Notes under the pieces: model-generated
Database searches by the model: none
What the model saw: only the letters and a program-made list of their open reading frames with translations
What the model was told of the DNA's origin: nothing
Shown: positions 35,101 through 43,191 of the stretch, piece by piece
How positions within the stretch are numbered: position 1 is the first letter of the stretch
Layout: every line of letters begins with the position of its first letter
Translations under genes and position numbers: made by a program
Assembly (NCBI GenBank): GCA_022447065.1
Contig: JAKUUM010000009.1
Coordinates: 1-64,000, forward strand
Origin: SAR86 cluster bacterium
GTDB lineage: Bacteria > Pseudomonadota > Gammaproteobacteria > Magnimaribacterales > Magnimaribacteraceae
Direction: 5' to 3'
Length of the DNA: 64,000 bases

Positions 35101-35958
35101 TTAAGGGTAACTAATACCTGTGAGTTCAGAACTAACTTCCCAGAGCTTGTCGGCGTCAGATAAATTTTGTGCACCCTCACTAGTTTTTTTGATCTTGCAA
35201 TCAAAGAAGTATTCCCCAGAGATGGCAGATACTTCAGGAGATGAACAAAGGTATACTGGTGTTTCAGCCCCTTTTTCACTAGTTCTTGCGAAAGGCCTGG
35301 CCAAGTTAAAAAGAAGATTTCCTATAATGGATTTATTTTGGGTGCCTAATGAAGTAGATACAAATCCTGGGTGGAGACAATTCACTGTAACACCCTTGCT
35401 TTTGATGAGATTTGATAATTTTTTGGTAAACAAGATATTAGCAAGCTTAGATTGTCCGTAAACCTGCATGGTTTTAAAAGAGTTCTCTGAATTTAAGTCA
35501 TCAAAATTCATTCTTTCAATAAAAGAATGTGCACCCGAAGCTACGTTAACTATCCTGGCAGGTGAGCTTTCCAATATTCTATCTAATAGTCTTAGGGTAA
35601 GACTGTAATAGGCAAGATGGTTTACAGCGAATACTTCTTCGAAGCCATCAACTGTAACATTTCTCTTTAAGCTCATGATGCCAGCATTGTTTAAAAGAAC
35701 ATCAATGGGTTTATTGGACTGGATGAACTCTTCAGCAGCCCTTCTAATTCCTTCTTGAGAAGAAAGATCGGCTATTATTGATAAGGGTTCTTTTCCTGAT
35801 ATCTTAAAAATCTTTTCACCTAATTTCTTAGCTTTTTCATGGCTCCTGGCAATGAAACAAATATCAGCTCCCATATCGCTTAGCTTTAGGGCAGCAGAAC
35901 TCCCTATTCCACTGGTAGCACCCGTTATCAAACAAGTTTTTCCTTCCATTTCTTTCAT
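35101..35958 (-). CDS. Short-chain dehydrogenase/reductase, retinol dehydrogenase-like
   Basis: A 285-residue SDR. The cofactor loop TGATSGIG is near residue 13, NNAG near 90, and the catalytic Ser, Tyr and Lys are in NVASGAHS and YGQSKLAN. ARSHEKAK after the second strand suggests NADP(H) preference. The overall pattern (HLAYYSLTLRLLDRI, HPGFVSTSLG) resembles retinol dehydrogenase/WWOX-like SDRs acting on lipids or aromatic alcohols. Substrate unknown. It converges with priA with a 1-base gap and is followed by no clear operon partner other than the metallophosphatase 19 bases upstream. Confidence 0.88.
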   Translation of the reverse strand: MKEMEGKTCLITGATSGIGSSAALKLSDMGADICFIARSHEKAKKLGEKIFKISGKEPLSIIADLSSQEGIRRAAEEFIQSNKPIDVLLNNAGIMSLKRNVTVDGFEEVFAVNHLAYYSLTLRLLDRILESSPARIVNVASGAHSFIERMNFDDLNSENSFKTMQVYGQSKLANILFTKKLSNLIKSKGVTVNCLHPGFVSTSLGTQNKSIIGNLLFNLARPFARTSEKGAETPVYLCSSPEVSAISGEYFFDCKIKKTSEGAQNLSDADKLWEVSSELTGISYP

Positions 35959-35977
35959 GAACTTTTCCTTATCTTTA

Positions 35978-36949
35978 TTACTTAATTTTTTTTCTAATCC
36001 CTTCGCCTTTTTTTGAATTTGACCAAAGTATTCGTTGATCTTTAGCAGCTATAAACTGATATTGGGAAGTTATTTCCTGATCATTACTATTAAAGCTCAT
36101 TCTTAGATATCCTGGAATCTCTTTATTAAATTTACCTTGTAGGACTTCCTTAGGTGAGCCTCCAGGAAAACTTCCTGTACCAGAAATTAATTGAACCGTT
36201 CCATCTCTTTCCCCTTCATCTGCTAGGACGTGGTTATGACCTGAAATATATAAATCTACAACACCAAATACGTATTTATTTAAGAATTTTGATAGTTGAG
36301 GCGTACCTTTCTTTCTGTCTCCAGAACTAAACAAAGGATGGTGAGCCACCACAATAGAAAGTTTGCATTCTTTTTTTAATGAGTCCATTTCAGTAATCAA
36401 CCAACTTATCTGCTCTTTCCTTTTGTAAAAAAGATATATCTTGTCATAAACAGTGGTATCAAGAGCAAAAAAACAAACACTGCCATAGCTTTTAGTGAAG
36501 TAGTGGTTTGGATAAATAATTAGAGGGTTGTATTGAGCTATTTCCAAGTAAGCAGAGGGATTTTGTTCGTAGTCATGGTTTCCTAAAGTGAGAATGAACG
36601 GTATTTTTTTATCAAGGACTTCCTTGAAAGGATCTAAAAAATTAGTTTTAAATCTTGGATCTTCAGAAGAAGTAATTCCACTTGGGTAAATTATATCTCC
36701 GGTGTGCCAAATAAAACTACAATCTGAATTTGCTAAAGCTCTAGCAACTATTGACTGAACTTCTGTAACTTCTCCCGTGTCACCTACAAAACACAATATT
36801 AAATTCTGATTTTGTTGATTAATTCCTTGAGAAGATAGGGGGTTTAAAAAAATAGCTAGGATCAAGCATATAAAAAGTCTAAATCTTGAAATGCTGTTTA
36901 TTTTTTTATTTCTTTTCAATGCTCTATCCGAGTAAGATCCCAATGTCAT
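35978..36949 (-). CDS. Secreted calcineurin-like metallophosphatase (purple acid phosphatase type)
   Basis: A 323-residue protein with a hydrophobic signal/anchor segment at about residues 23-40 and a calcineurin-like phosphoesterase domain. Metal-binding motifs in order: GDTGE, HTGDIIYP, GNHDYEQ, AHHPLF and GHNHVL. The ALDTT strand is also typical of acid phosphatases. It likely acts in the periplasm to release phosphate from organic esters. Its start lies 26 bases inside the tsaE gene, which suggests translational coupling; a later start is possible but would clip the signal segment. Confidence 0.85.
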   Translation of the reverse strand: MTLGSYSDRALKRNKKINSISRFRLFICLILAIFLNPLSSQGINQQNQNLILCFVGDTGEVTEVQSIVARALANSDCSFIWHTGDIIYPSGITSSEDPRFKTNFLDPFKEVLDKKIPFILTLGNHDYEQNPSAYLEIAQYNPLIIYPNHYFTKSYGSVCFFALDTTVYDKIYLFYKRKEQISWLITEMDSLKKECKLSIVVAHHPLFSSGDRKKGTPQLSKFLNKYVFGVVDLYISGHNHVLADEGERDGTVQLISGTGSFPGGSPKEVLQGKFNKEIPGYLRMSFNSNDQEITSQYQFIAAKDQRILWSNSKKGEGIRKKIK

Positions 36950-37400
36950 GGTCTGAGTTTATCGTGAACTTCCTAACATCTTCATTTAAATCACTGGAGT
37001 GACCAATATGAATTTTTAGATCAGGTTTTGGCAAGATAGAACTGGCTCTTTCTGGCCATTCTATTATGGATATGCCACTTTTATCTGTTAAGTACTCTTG
37101 GATTCCAATTTCACTTAATTCTCTGGAATGGACTATCCTAAAGAAATCAAAATGAAAAACTGAGTGGTCAGAAATCTCATATATTTCAACTATGTTAAAC
37201 GTTGGACTTTTAACCAAGCCTTTGTAACCCATTCCTTTCAAGATGCCTTTAGTTAGGGTTGTTTTACCTGTACCTAATTCACCAGTTAAAAAAACAATTT
37301 TTGGACTTCCAAAATTAAATTCTAGGATTTGTTGAGATAACTTTTCCCCCAAGAATCTAGTTTCAAACTCATTTTCAGAAGTTAGCTGAAATGAATTCAT
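36924..37400 (-). CDS. tsaE: TsaE, tRNA threonylcarbamoyladenosine ATPase
   Basis: A 158-residue P-loop ATPase supporting synthesis of t6A37 on tRNAs that read ANN codons, with TsaB and TsaD. Walker A is GELGTGKTTLTKG near residue 42. SPTFNIVEIY near 70, HFDFFRI near 87 and the Trp/Glu in IIEWPERA near 117 are family marks. It overlaps the nnr stop by 4 bases and the metallophosphatase start by 26. nnr-tsaE is a conserved pair. Confidence 0.94.
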   Translation of the reverse strand: MNSFQLTSENEFETRFLGEKLSQQILEFNFGSPKIVFLTGELGTGKTTLTKGILKGMGYKGLVKSPTFNIVEIYEISDHSVFHFDFFRIVHSRELSEIGIQEYLTDKSGISIIEWPERASSILPKPDLKIHIGHSSDLNEDVRKFTINSDHDIGILLG

Positions 37401-38908
37401 CTACTTTTGAGAAGATACCTAATGTTGTTAATTACATCTGAAGGCAATAATCCAAGTTCACCCAATTCCAATTCTGCTATATCTGCAGCTTTAGAGTGAA
37501 TATCTACAGCTGCTTCTGTTGCAGCAGTCAAACTCAAGCCTTGAGATATAAAACTACCAATTAGTCCTGACAAGATATCCCCCATTCCACCTTTGGCCAT
37601 TCCAGGATTTCCTGCACTACATACACCTATTTTTTGGATGCCATTGATTCGTGAACAAACCAGAGAGCCAGAGCCTTTAAGAACACTTATGGCGCCCAAT
37701 TTCTTCTCCAGATCCATAACAGACTTAAATCTATCTTGCTGGATAGCTTCTATAGATCTCTTTAAAAGTTTTGCTGCTTCTCCTGGATGAGGAGTGATGA
37801 CTAACTTTTTTGGGGTACCAGAAGCTAGCTTTAATGTAGATAGTAGGTTAAGTGCATCTGCATCCATCACAACTGGTAGATTTCTTTTTTTTGCTTCTAT
37901 AAAAGTCTTTTGTAACATCTGTTCTGACCAAGCCGATTGACCTAAACCAGGACCAATTACGATACTATTTGGTTTTGCAAGCAGATCTTCAAGATCCTGT
38001 CCTGAATTCACTCCATTAACCATTAATTCGGGGCATGATGATAAGGCTGCCGATATGTGCTCCTTTTGGGTAGCCAAACTCACCAGACCTGAACCCGACA
38101 TAATTGCAGCTTTGGAAGCAAGAATTGCTGCTCCTCCGTAACCACTATCTCCTCCTATTACCAAAGTGTGTCCGAAGTCTCCTTTGTGAGAATTTTTTGG
38201 TCTATTTAAGATTTTGGCTAGGGATTTTTCCATATCCAAAATGTGATAATTACTAGTTACTTTGTTTAATGTAGTTTTCTTAATTCCTAAATTACTAAAT
38301 TCTATTGTTCCAGAATTAGACCTTCCTGCTGAAGTGTAACAACCCCTTTTCCTGCCTATGAAGGTAGTTGTAAGGTTAGCCATAACGGCAGTTCCCAATT
38401 CTTTCCCTGTATCTGCGCATATACCCGAAGGGATGTCTATTGAAAGCACAGGATGGTAAGTTGATTTTTGGTTAATAATTTGAATAGCATTTGCCACATT
38501 TTTTCTTACATTACCTTTGATTCCAGTACCCAAAAGAGCATCTACCAGAACAGCCTTATTTAAAGACATTTTTGTAAAAGATTTTAAAGTTATGAACTTA
38601 ACGTCTAAAGAACGAGATACCTTTAAAGCTTTGATTGATGGCTGAGACAAATTCTTTTGGTTAGAAATTTGAATCACAAAGGACTCTAAACCTACTTCTT
38701 TGGCGAGGCTTGCTACGAGATATCCATCTCCTGCATTGTTGCCCTTTCCACAGAAAGTAAAAACCTGTTTGGTGTCAGGCCAATAACTTAACAATGTATT
38801 AAAGGAAAAATTAGCAGCTTCTTGCATAAGAGAAAAAGCAGTAAATCTTTGCTCTTTTATGGCTAATCTTTCTAAGATCTTAGTTTGTTTAGATGTGTAA
38901 AGGTTCAT
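37397..38908 (-). CDS. nnr: Bifunctional NAD(P)H-hydrate epimerase/dehydratase
   Basis: A 503-residue metabolite-repair enzyme restoring damaged NAD(P)H. The N-terminal YjeF_N epimerase half covers about 1-215 (FCGKGNNAGDGY near 54, DALLGTGIKG near 125, SIDIPSGICADTG near 155). The C-terminal ADP-dependent dehydratase half covers about 230-500 (GHTLVIGGDSGYGGAA, VIGPGLGQ, VMDADALN, TPHPGEAA, and GNPGMAKGGMGDILSG). All motifs are intact. First gene of nnr-tsaE-phosphatase. Confidence 0.95.
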   Translation of the reverse strand: MNLYTSKQTKILERLAIKEQRFTAFSLMQEAANFSFNTLLSYWPDTKQVFTFCGKGNNAGDGYLVASLAKEVGLESFVIQISNQKNLSQPSIKALKVSRSLDVKFITLKSFTKMSLNKAVLVDALLGTGIKGNVRKNVANAIQIINQKSTYHPVLSIDIPSGICADTGKELGTAVMANLTTTFIGRKRGCYTSAGRSNSGTIEFSNLGIKKTTLNKVTSNYHILDMEKSLAKILNRPKNSHKGDFGHTLVIGGDSGYGGAAILASKAAIMSGSGLVSLATQKEHISAALSSCPELMVNGVNSGQDLEDLLAKPNSIVIGPGLGQSAWSEQMLQKTFIEAKKRNLPVVMDADALNLLSTLKLASGTPKKLVITPHPGEAAKLLKRSIEAIQQDRFKSVMDLEKKLGAISVLKGSGSLVCSRINGIQKIGVCSAGNPGMAKGGMGDILSGLIGSFISQGLSLTAATEAAVDIHSKAADIAELELGELGLLPSDVINNIRYLLKSR

Positions 38909-39004
38909 ATATCACTAATATTTGTTCTAATTATAGCTCCTAGCTAGTTTCTCTAATAAACTGCTTACAGATTAATAACTATTTTTTTAGACTGATTTTT
39001 ATTT

Positions 39005-40018
39005 ATGAGTGAATTTACTGTCAAATTAGAGCCAGAGGATGAGTTTAACCATACTCCTGATTCTTCAAGCAACTACAACGAAAGTATGTATTTCAATGTT
39101 TTTGATCATAACTCCAAAATGGGAGGATGGTTCAGGTTAGGCAATAGACCCAATGAAGGTTATGCAGAAATGACATGTTGTCTTTATCTGCCAGATGGAA
39201 GAATAGGCTTTATGTTTGGCAGACCGAGGATTGAGAACAATGATGAATTTAATGCTGGCGGAATGGTTTTTAAGGTCATAGAACCCTTTAAAAGGTTAAG
39301 CATTTCATACACAGGGAAGATCTTGATTTTAGATGAACCTAAGCAAATGATGGATCCAGGGCAGGCTTTTAAATCAAATCCATCCTTTGATTGCCAAGTA
39401 AAGATAGACATAAAGGGAATCTCCCCAATGTTTGGTGGAGAAACAGTAAAAAAAGATGGAGCTCCTCTAGATATAGATCCTGAGAAGAGCTTTTCTAAAG
39501 CGCATTACGAGCAGCACACCTTCGGAAAAGGTTCGATCAAAGTAGGGAAAGAAAAATGGAAGATTGAAGGATATGGCTTAAGAGATAAAAGCTGGGGCCC
39601 CAGGTACTGGCAAGCTATAGAATGGTATAGATGGCTTACTATAAACATTAGTAAAGAAATTGGTTTTATGTTTAGCATCGTTCATCAAGGTGAAGGAAAG
39701 GAACGCAAAGGTGGTCTAGTCCTCAAGAATGGAGTCTATGAGATCATGAAAGATTGTTCTATAGAAAGTGAGTATGACGGGGACTTTTGCCAAAAGCACC
39801 TGAAAGCCTGGGCCAAAACAGACACAGAAGAATATGAAGTGGAAGGAAGGGTCCTTTCTCTCATACCGCTGAGGAACAAAAGAGAAAATCCGAAAGGAGA
39901 AATATTAACAACTAGGATTACAGAAGGCATGACAGAGTATAAATACAAAGGACAGACTGGTTATGGCATGTCTGAATATTTAGATCAGATTGTTAACGGT
40001 AAACCATTAGGACCTTGA
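39005..40018 (+). CDS. CrtC/lipocalin-like beta protein (DUF7064-type)
   Basis: A 337-residue cytosolic protein lacking a signal peptide. The N-terminal half has repeated short strands (SMYFNVFD, GGWFRLGNRPNEGYAEMT, LPDGRIGFMF) and the C-terminal half has YGLRDKSWGPR, a motif of the carotenoid 1,2-hydratase-like beta-barrel fold. Proteins of this kind are frequent in marine and actinobacterial lipid or steroid catabolism loci, but no reaction is established. It is followed 3 bases later by a luciferase-like oxidoreductase, so they may act on the same hydrophobic compound. Confidence 0.65.
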   Translation: MSEFTVKLEPEDEFNHTPDSSSNYNESMYFNVFDHNSKMGGWFRLGNRPNEGYAEMTCCLYLPDGRIGFMFGRPRIENNDEFNAGGMVFKVIEPFKRLSISYTGKILILDEPKQMMDPGQAFKSNPSFDCQVKIDIKGISPMFGGETVKKDGAPLDIDPEKSFSKAHYEQHTFGKGSIKVGKEKWKIEGYGLRDKSWGPRYWQAIEWYRWLTINISKEIGFMFSIVHQGEGKERKGGLVLKNGVYEIMKDCSIESEYDGDFCQKHLKAWAKTDTEEYEVEGRVLSLIPLRNKRENPKGEILTTRITEGMTEYKYKGQTGYGMSEYLDQIVNGKPLGP

Positions 40019-40021
40019 TAA

Positions 40022-41002
40022 GTGAAGATAAGTGTTGTCGATCAATCTCCCATATTTACAAATACAAACGCAAATCTAGCTCTTAAGGAAACTTTGGAGT
40101 TAGCTAAATTCTGTGATTCCATGAATTTAAATCGTTTCTGGGTAGCGGAACACCATGGTTCAGATGCATTTGCAGGATGTTCTCCTGAAATATTTATTCC
40201 TGCCTTAGCCAATGCAACTAATTCAATTCGGATAGGATCTGGAGGAGTCATGTTGATGCATTACAGTCCTTACAAAGTTGCTGAAAATTTTAGACTCTTG
40301 GAGTCTTTGTACCCCGGAAGGATAGACTTAGGATTAGGACGCGCTCCTGGAAGTAACCCTATCCAAGCTGGGGCTTTGGCGTATGGTTCGAAAACAACCG
40401 GACCAGAATTTTTTACTACTAAAATGAATGATCTGAAATCTTTTTTGTTAGGAGAAAAACCCGAAACAGAGGCTTTTGAATCCGTTAATGTGACCCCTGG
40501 TTTAGGAAATATACCTGAAACTTGGCTTCTAGTTTCTTCACAAAATGGAGCTGAACTTGCAGCTTTGTTTGGCTTGCCCATGTCGTTGGCTTATTTTATT
40601 GATCAAGATTGTCTTCACCTAGCTGATTACTATAGAAAAAACTTCAAACCTTCTGTTTTTTCTAAGGATCCAAAAGTTAGTGTTGGTATTTTTGCAATAT
40701 GTGCCGATACAGATGAAGAGGCTCTGAGACTTTCTGCAAGTGCTTCGCTCTGGAGAAGGAGAGTTCAAGGAGGGAAATCTTCTTCTTTTCCCCTGGTGGA
40801 AGAAGCTCTTAAAGAGATAGGTATAAAATCTTTAGGAAAAGGAGAAAGAAAGCCCTTTGTGGGGGCTCAGGAGACGGTTTACGATCGTCTACAACCCTTA
40901 ATAAACGAAGTTAAACCTGATGAGCTAAAGATTGTAACTATCTGTGAGCCCTTTAATGCAAAAACTAGGTCTTATAAGTTAATGAAAGATTTATTTGATT
41001 AG
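40022..41002 (+). CDS. LLM-class flavin-dependent oxidoreductase
   Basis: A 326-residue luciferase-like monooxygenase, GTG start 3 bases after the preceding stop. It opens with SVVDQSPIF, then FWVAEHHGSDAFAGCSPEIF (flavin-binding barrel strand) and RIGSGGVMLMHYSPYKVAENFRLL-type pattern, followed by RIDLGLGRAPGS. It matches the MsnO8 branch of LLM oxidoreductases. FMNH2 would be supplied by a separate reductase. Substrate unknown. Confidence 0.88.
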   Translation: MKISVVDQSPIFTNTNANLALKETLELAKFCDSMNLNRFWVAEHHGSDAFAGCSPEIFIPALANATNSIRIGSGGVMLMHYSPYKVAENFRLLESLYPGRIDLGLGRAPGSNPIQAGALAYGSKTTGPEFFTTKMNDLKSFLLGEKPETEAFESVNVTPGLGNIPETWLLVSSQNGAELAALFGLPMSLAYFIDQDCLHLADYYRKNFKPSVFSKDPKVSVGIFAICADTDEEALRLSASASLWRRRVQGGKSSSFPLVEEALKEIGIKSLGKGERKPFVGAQETVYDRLQPLINEVKPDELKIVTICEPFNAKTRSYKLMKDLFD

Positions 41003-41037
41003 TTATCTAAAGAAACTAACTAAGTTAAAAAAATCCA

Positions 41038-42303
41038 ATGTTAAATCTTCTCACTGATAATAGGACTCTTAGTTCAGGTACTCCTTGGCATCTATTTTGT
41101 CTTTCCAGCTTGTATTTTGCTCAAGGTCTACCTGTTGGTTTCTTGTTTCTTGCACTTAACACTTATTTTGCTTCAAAAGGAGCTTCAATTACTGAACTGG
41201 CTGTCTTTTCTTCTCTTTTACTTATTCCTTGGACAATAAAAATATTTCTAGCTCCTTTTGTGGATACTTTTACGATCCGGAGATTTGGAAGAAGAAGATT
41301 TTGGATTCTTTCTAGTCAACTGGGGATGGTGTGTGCCCTTTTACCTTTAACAATAATAGGCTCTGAGTTGTCTATTTATGCCATAGGGTTAATCGGCATG
41401 TTAGTCAATTTGTTCATAGCTTTTCAAGATCTGTCTACTGATGCTTTAGCTGCAGACAGTTTAGAGGAGATAACTTTAAGCAAAGCAAATGGCTTAATGT
41501 GGGGAAGTCAAATAGCTGGAAAAGGAATAGGAATGTTATTAGGAACTTCACTTTACTTTTCTTTTGGGATTCCTTTTGGCATAAGCGTATTAATTGCACT
41601 AATAATGTTGCTTTTTCTCGTTCCCTTACTTTCCAAAGAACTCGATTTTAAGATAGGCTATAAACTTGTCTTAAATCAAAAAAATATACTAGCACCAAAA
41701 AATTTACTAAAAGAGGTTGCTAAGGTTTTCTCAGATAACAGAGCTTGGTGGGCTATTTTATTTTTAATATTTATAAATCTTGGTTCAGGAGTTTACGAGG
41801 TAATTTACAACAAATTTTTTCTAGAGGAGCTTAATTGGACTGGCGAAATGATTGGAAAATTGAGACCTTGGGGGCTATTATCTGGCGGCTTAATGGGATT
41901 GACAGTAGGGATTTTAGGAACTTACTACCAAAGACACCTGCTTCTTTTCTTTTTCATATTTACTCAGATATTAATTTATTTTTTCTTAGGAATATTTTCT
42001 GATGGCATCTCAAACTCTTTTGCTTACACGATCATAATTGGAATAGATATGGCGGGTGCAGCCATCTCTGTTTGCATGTTTGCCATTCTAATGGCCTTTT
42101 GCTTTTCACAGACAAGTGCTACTAATTTTGGGATTTTTATGGGTCTAGCAAATGTTTCGACTTTAATAGGAAATAATTTGGCCCCATATTTAGTGGAGGC
42201 TTTCAGTTATTCAGGTTCCTTTATATTCTGTTCTCTTTCCTTAATCCCTGCAGCTTTACTAACTTTTAAACTAGTTAAAAAAAATTTAATCAAGACTGCT
42301 TAA
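41038..42303 (+). CDS. MFS transporter, AmpG-like
   Basis: A 421-residue membrane protein with about 12 hydrophobic segments. SLYFAQGLPVGFLFLALNTYFASKG at residues 20-44 and the loop DTFTIRRFGRRRFWI resemble AmpG permeases that import muropeptides, and QDLSTDALAADSL is close to AmpG's conserved charged segment. A muropeptide role fits the presence of anmK, but AmpG-like families are broad and other substrates are possible. The C-terminal 18 bases overlap the convergent dehalogenase gene. Confidence 0.8.
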   Translation: MLNLLTDNRTLSSGTPWHLFCLSSLYFAQGLPVGFLFLALNTYFASKGASITELAVFSSLLLIPWTIKIFLAPFVDTFTIRRFGRRRFWILSSQLGMVCALLPLTIIGSELSIYAIGLIGMLVNLFIAFQDLSTDALAADSLEEITLSKANGLMWGSQIAGKGIGMLLGTSLYFSFGIPFGISVLIALIMLLFLVPLLSKELDFKIGYKLVLNQKNILAPKNLLKEVAKVFSDNRAWWAILFLIFINLGSGVYEVIYNKFFLEELNWTGEMIGKLRPWGLLSGGLMGLTVGILGTYYQRHLLLFFFIFTQILIYFFLGIFSDGISNSFAYTIIIGIDMAGAAISVCMFAILMAFCFSQTSATNFGIFMGLANVSTLIGNNLAPYLVEAFSYSGSFIFCSLSLIPAALLTFKLVKKNLIKTA

Positions 42304-43170
42304 AAATTCTTTAATGTGTTCTCCTATTTCATTGGGAGAAATTTCTTGAATGAAATGACCGCCTTTTACTGTCACTTCCTTTTGATTGGGCCATAACCTC
42401 GCTTTTTCTCTTTGTTTACCAACTAAAATTGATCCGGGATCTGCATTGATAAAAAGCTTTGGAATGTTACTGCTACTCAAAAATTTTTCATAATCAGAAG
42501 CAATTTTTACTACGTCTTCAGGTTCACCCGCTATAGGAATTTGTCTTGGCCAGGTAAGAGTTGGTCTTCTGTCCTCACCAGGATTTTTAAATGGCTTTAG
42601 ATAAACCTTCATTTCTTCTTCTGATAGAGCCCCATCTCCAGCCAATATTCTCTCAACAAACATATTTTTTTCGAGCACCAATTCCTCTCCTGCATCTGAC
42701 CGGAAGGCTTGAAAAATGTTTCTTGCATTTTCTGGCCAATCTTCCCAGCTTTCAATGGGACTGGTTATGGCTTCCATATAAATAATACTTTTTACTTTAG
42801 AAGGATTGAGTCGGGTCCAATTAAACCCCAGAGCAGACCCCCAATCGTGAACAACAAGATTTACGTTATTTAAATCTAATTTTTCAAAAAGTTTATAAAG
42901 ATATTTTGCATGTTCTTGAAATGTGTAGCTATTAGTGCCTGGATTATCTAATTTTTCTGAATCTCCCATGCCTATTAGATCTGGAGCTATTACTCTTCCT
43001 GATCCTTCTGCATAAGGCATAATATTTCTCCACAAATACGATGAAGTCGGGTTGCCATGTAGGAATACTGTTGGATCTCCTTCTCCTTCATTGACAAAAG
43101 CCATTCTTTTGCCATAAACCTCTAGGTATTTTTTAATATATTTAAATTCACTAGAAAAGTTTGCATTCAT
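42286..43170 (-). CDS. Haloalkane dehalogenase (alpha/beta hydrolase)
   Basis: A 294-residue alpha/beta hydrolase with all dehalogenase marks of the DhaA/DmbA-type subfamily. Halide-stabilising Asn is in LHGNPTSSYLWRN (near 40), and Trp follows the nucleophile Asp in VVHDWGSALGF (near 106). The catalytic Glu is in YMEAI near 132 and His in GGHFIQE near 273. The reaction is hydrolysis of carbon-halogen bonds to alcohol plus halide. In marine bacteria natural substrates are probably brominated or chlorinated algal compounds, though this is inference. Alone on its strand. Confidence 0.9.
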   Translation of the reverse strand: MNANFSSEFKYIKKYLEVYGKRMAFVNEGEGDPTVFLHGNPTSSYLWRNIMPYAEGSGRVIAPDLIGMGDSEKLDNPGTNSYTFQEHAKYLYKLFEKLDLNNVNLVVHDWGSALGFNWTRLNPSKVKSIIYMEAITSPIESWEDWPENARNIFQAFRSDAGEELVLEKNMFVERILAGDGALSEEEMKVYLKPFKNPGEDRRPTLTWPRQIPIAGEPEDVVKIASDYEKFLSSSNIPKLFINADPGSILVGKQREKARLWPNQKEVTVKGGHFIQEISPNEIGEHIKEFLSSLD

Positions 43171-43191
43171 AATTTATTCCTCGTTGTTTTA

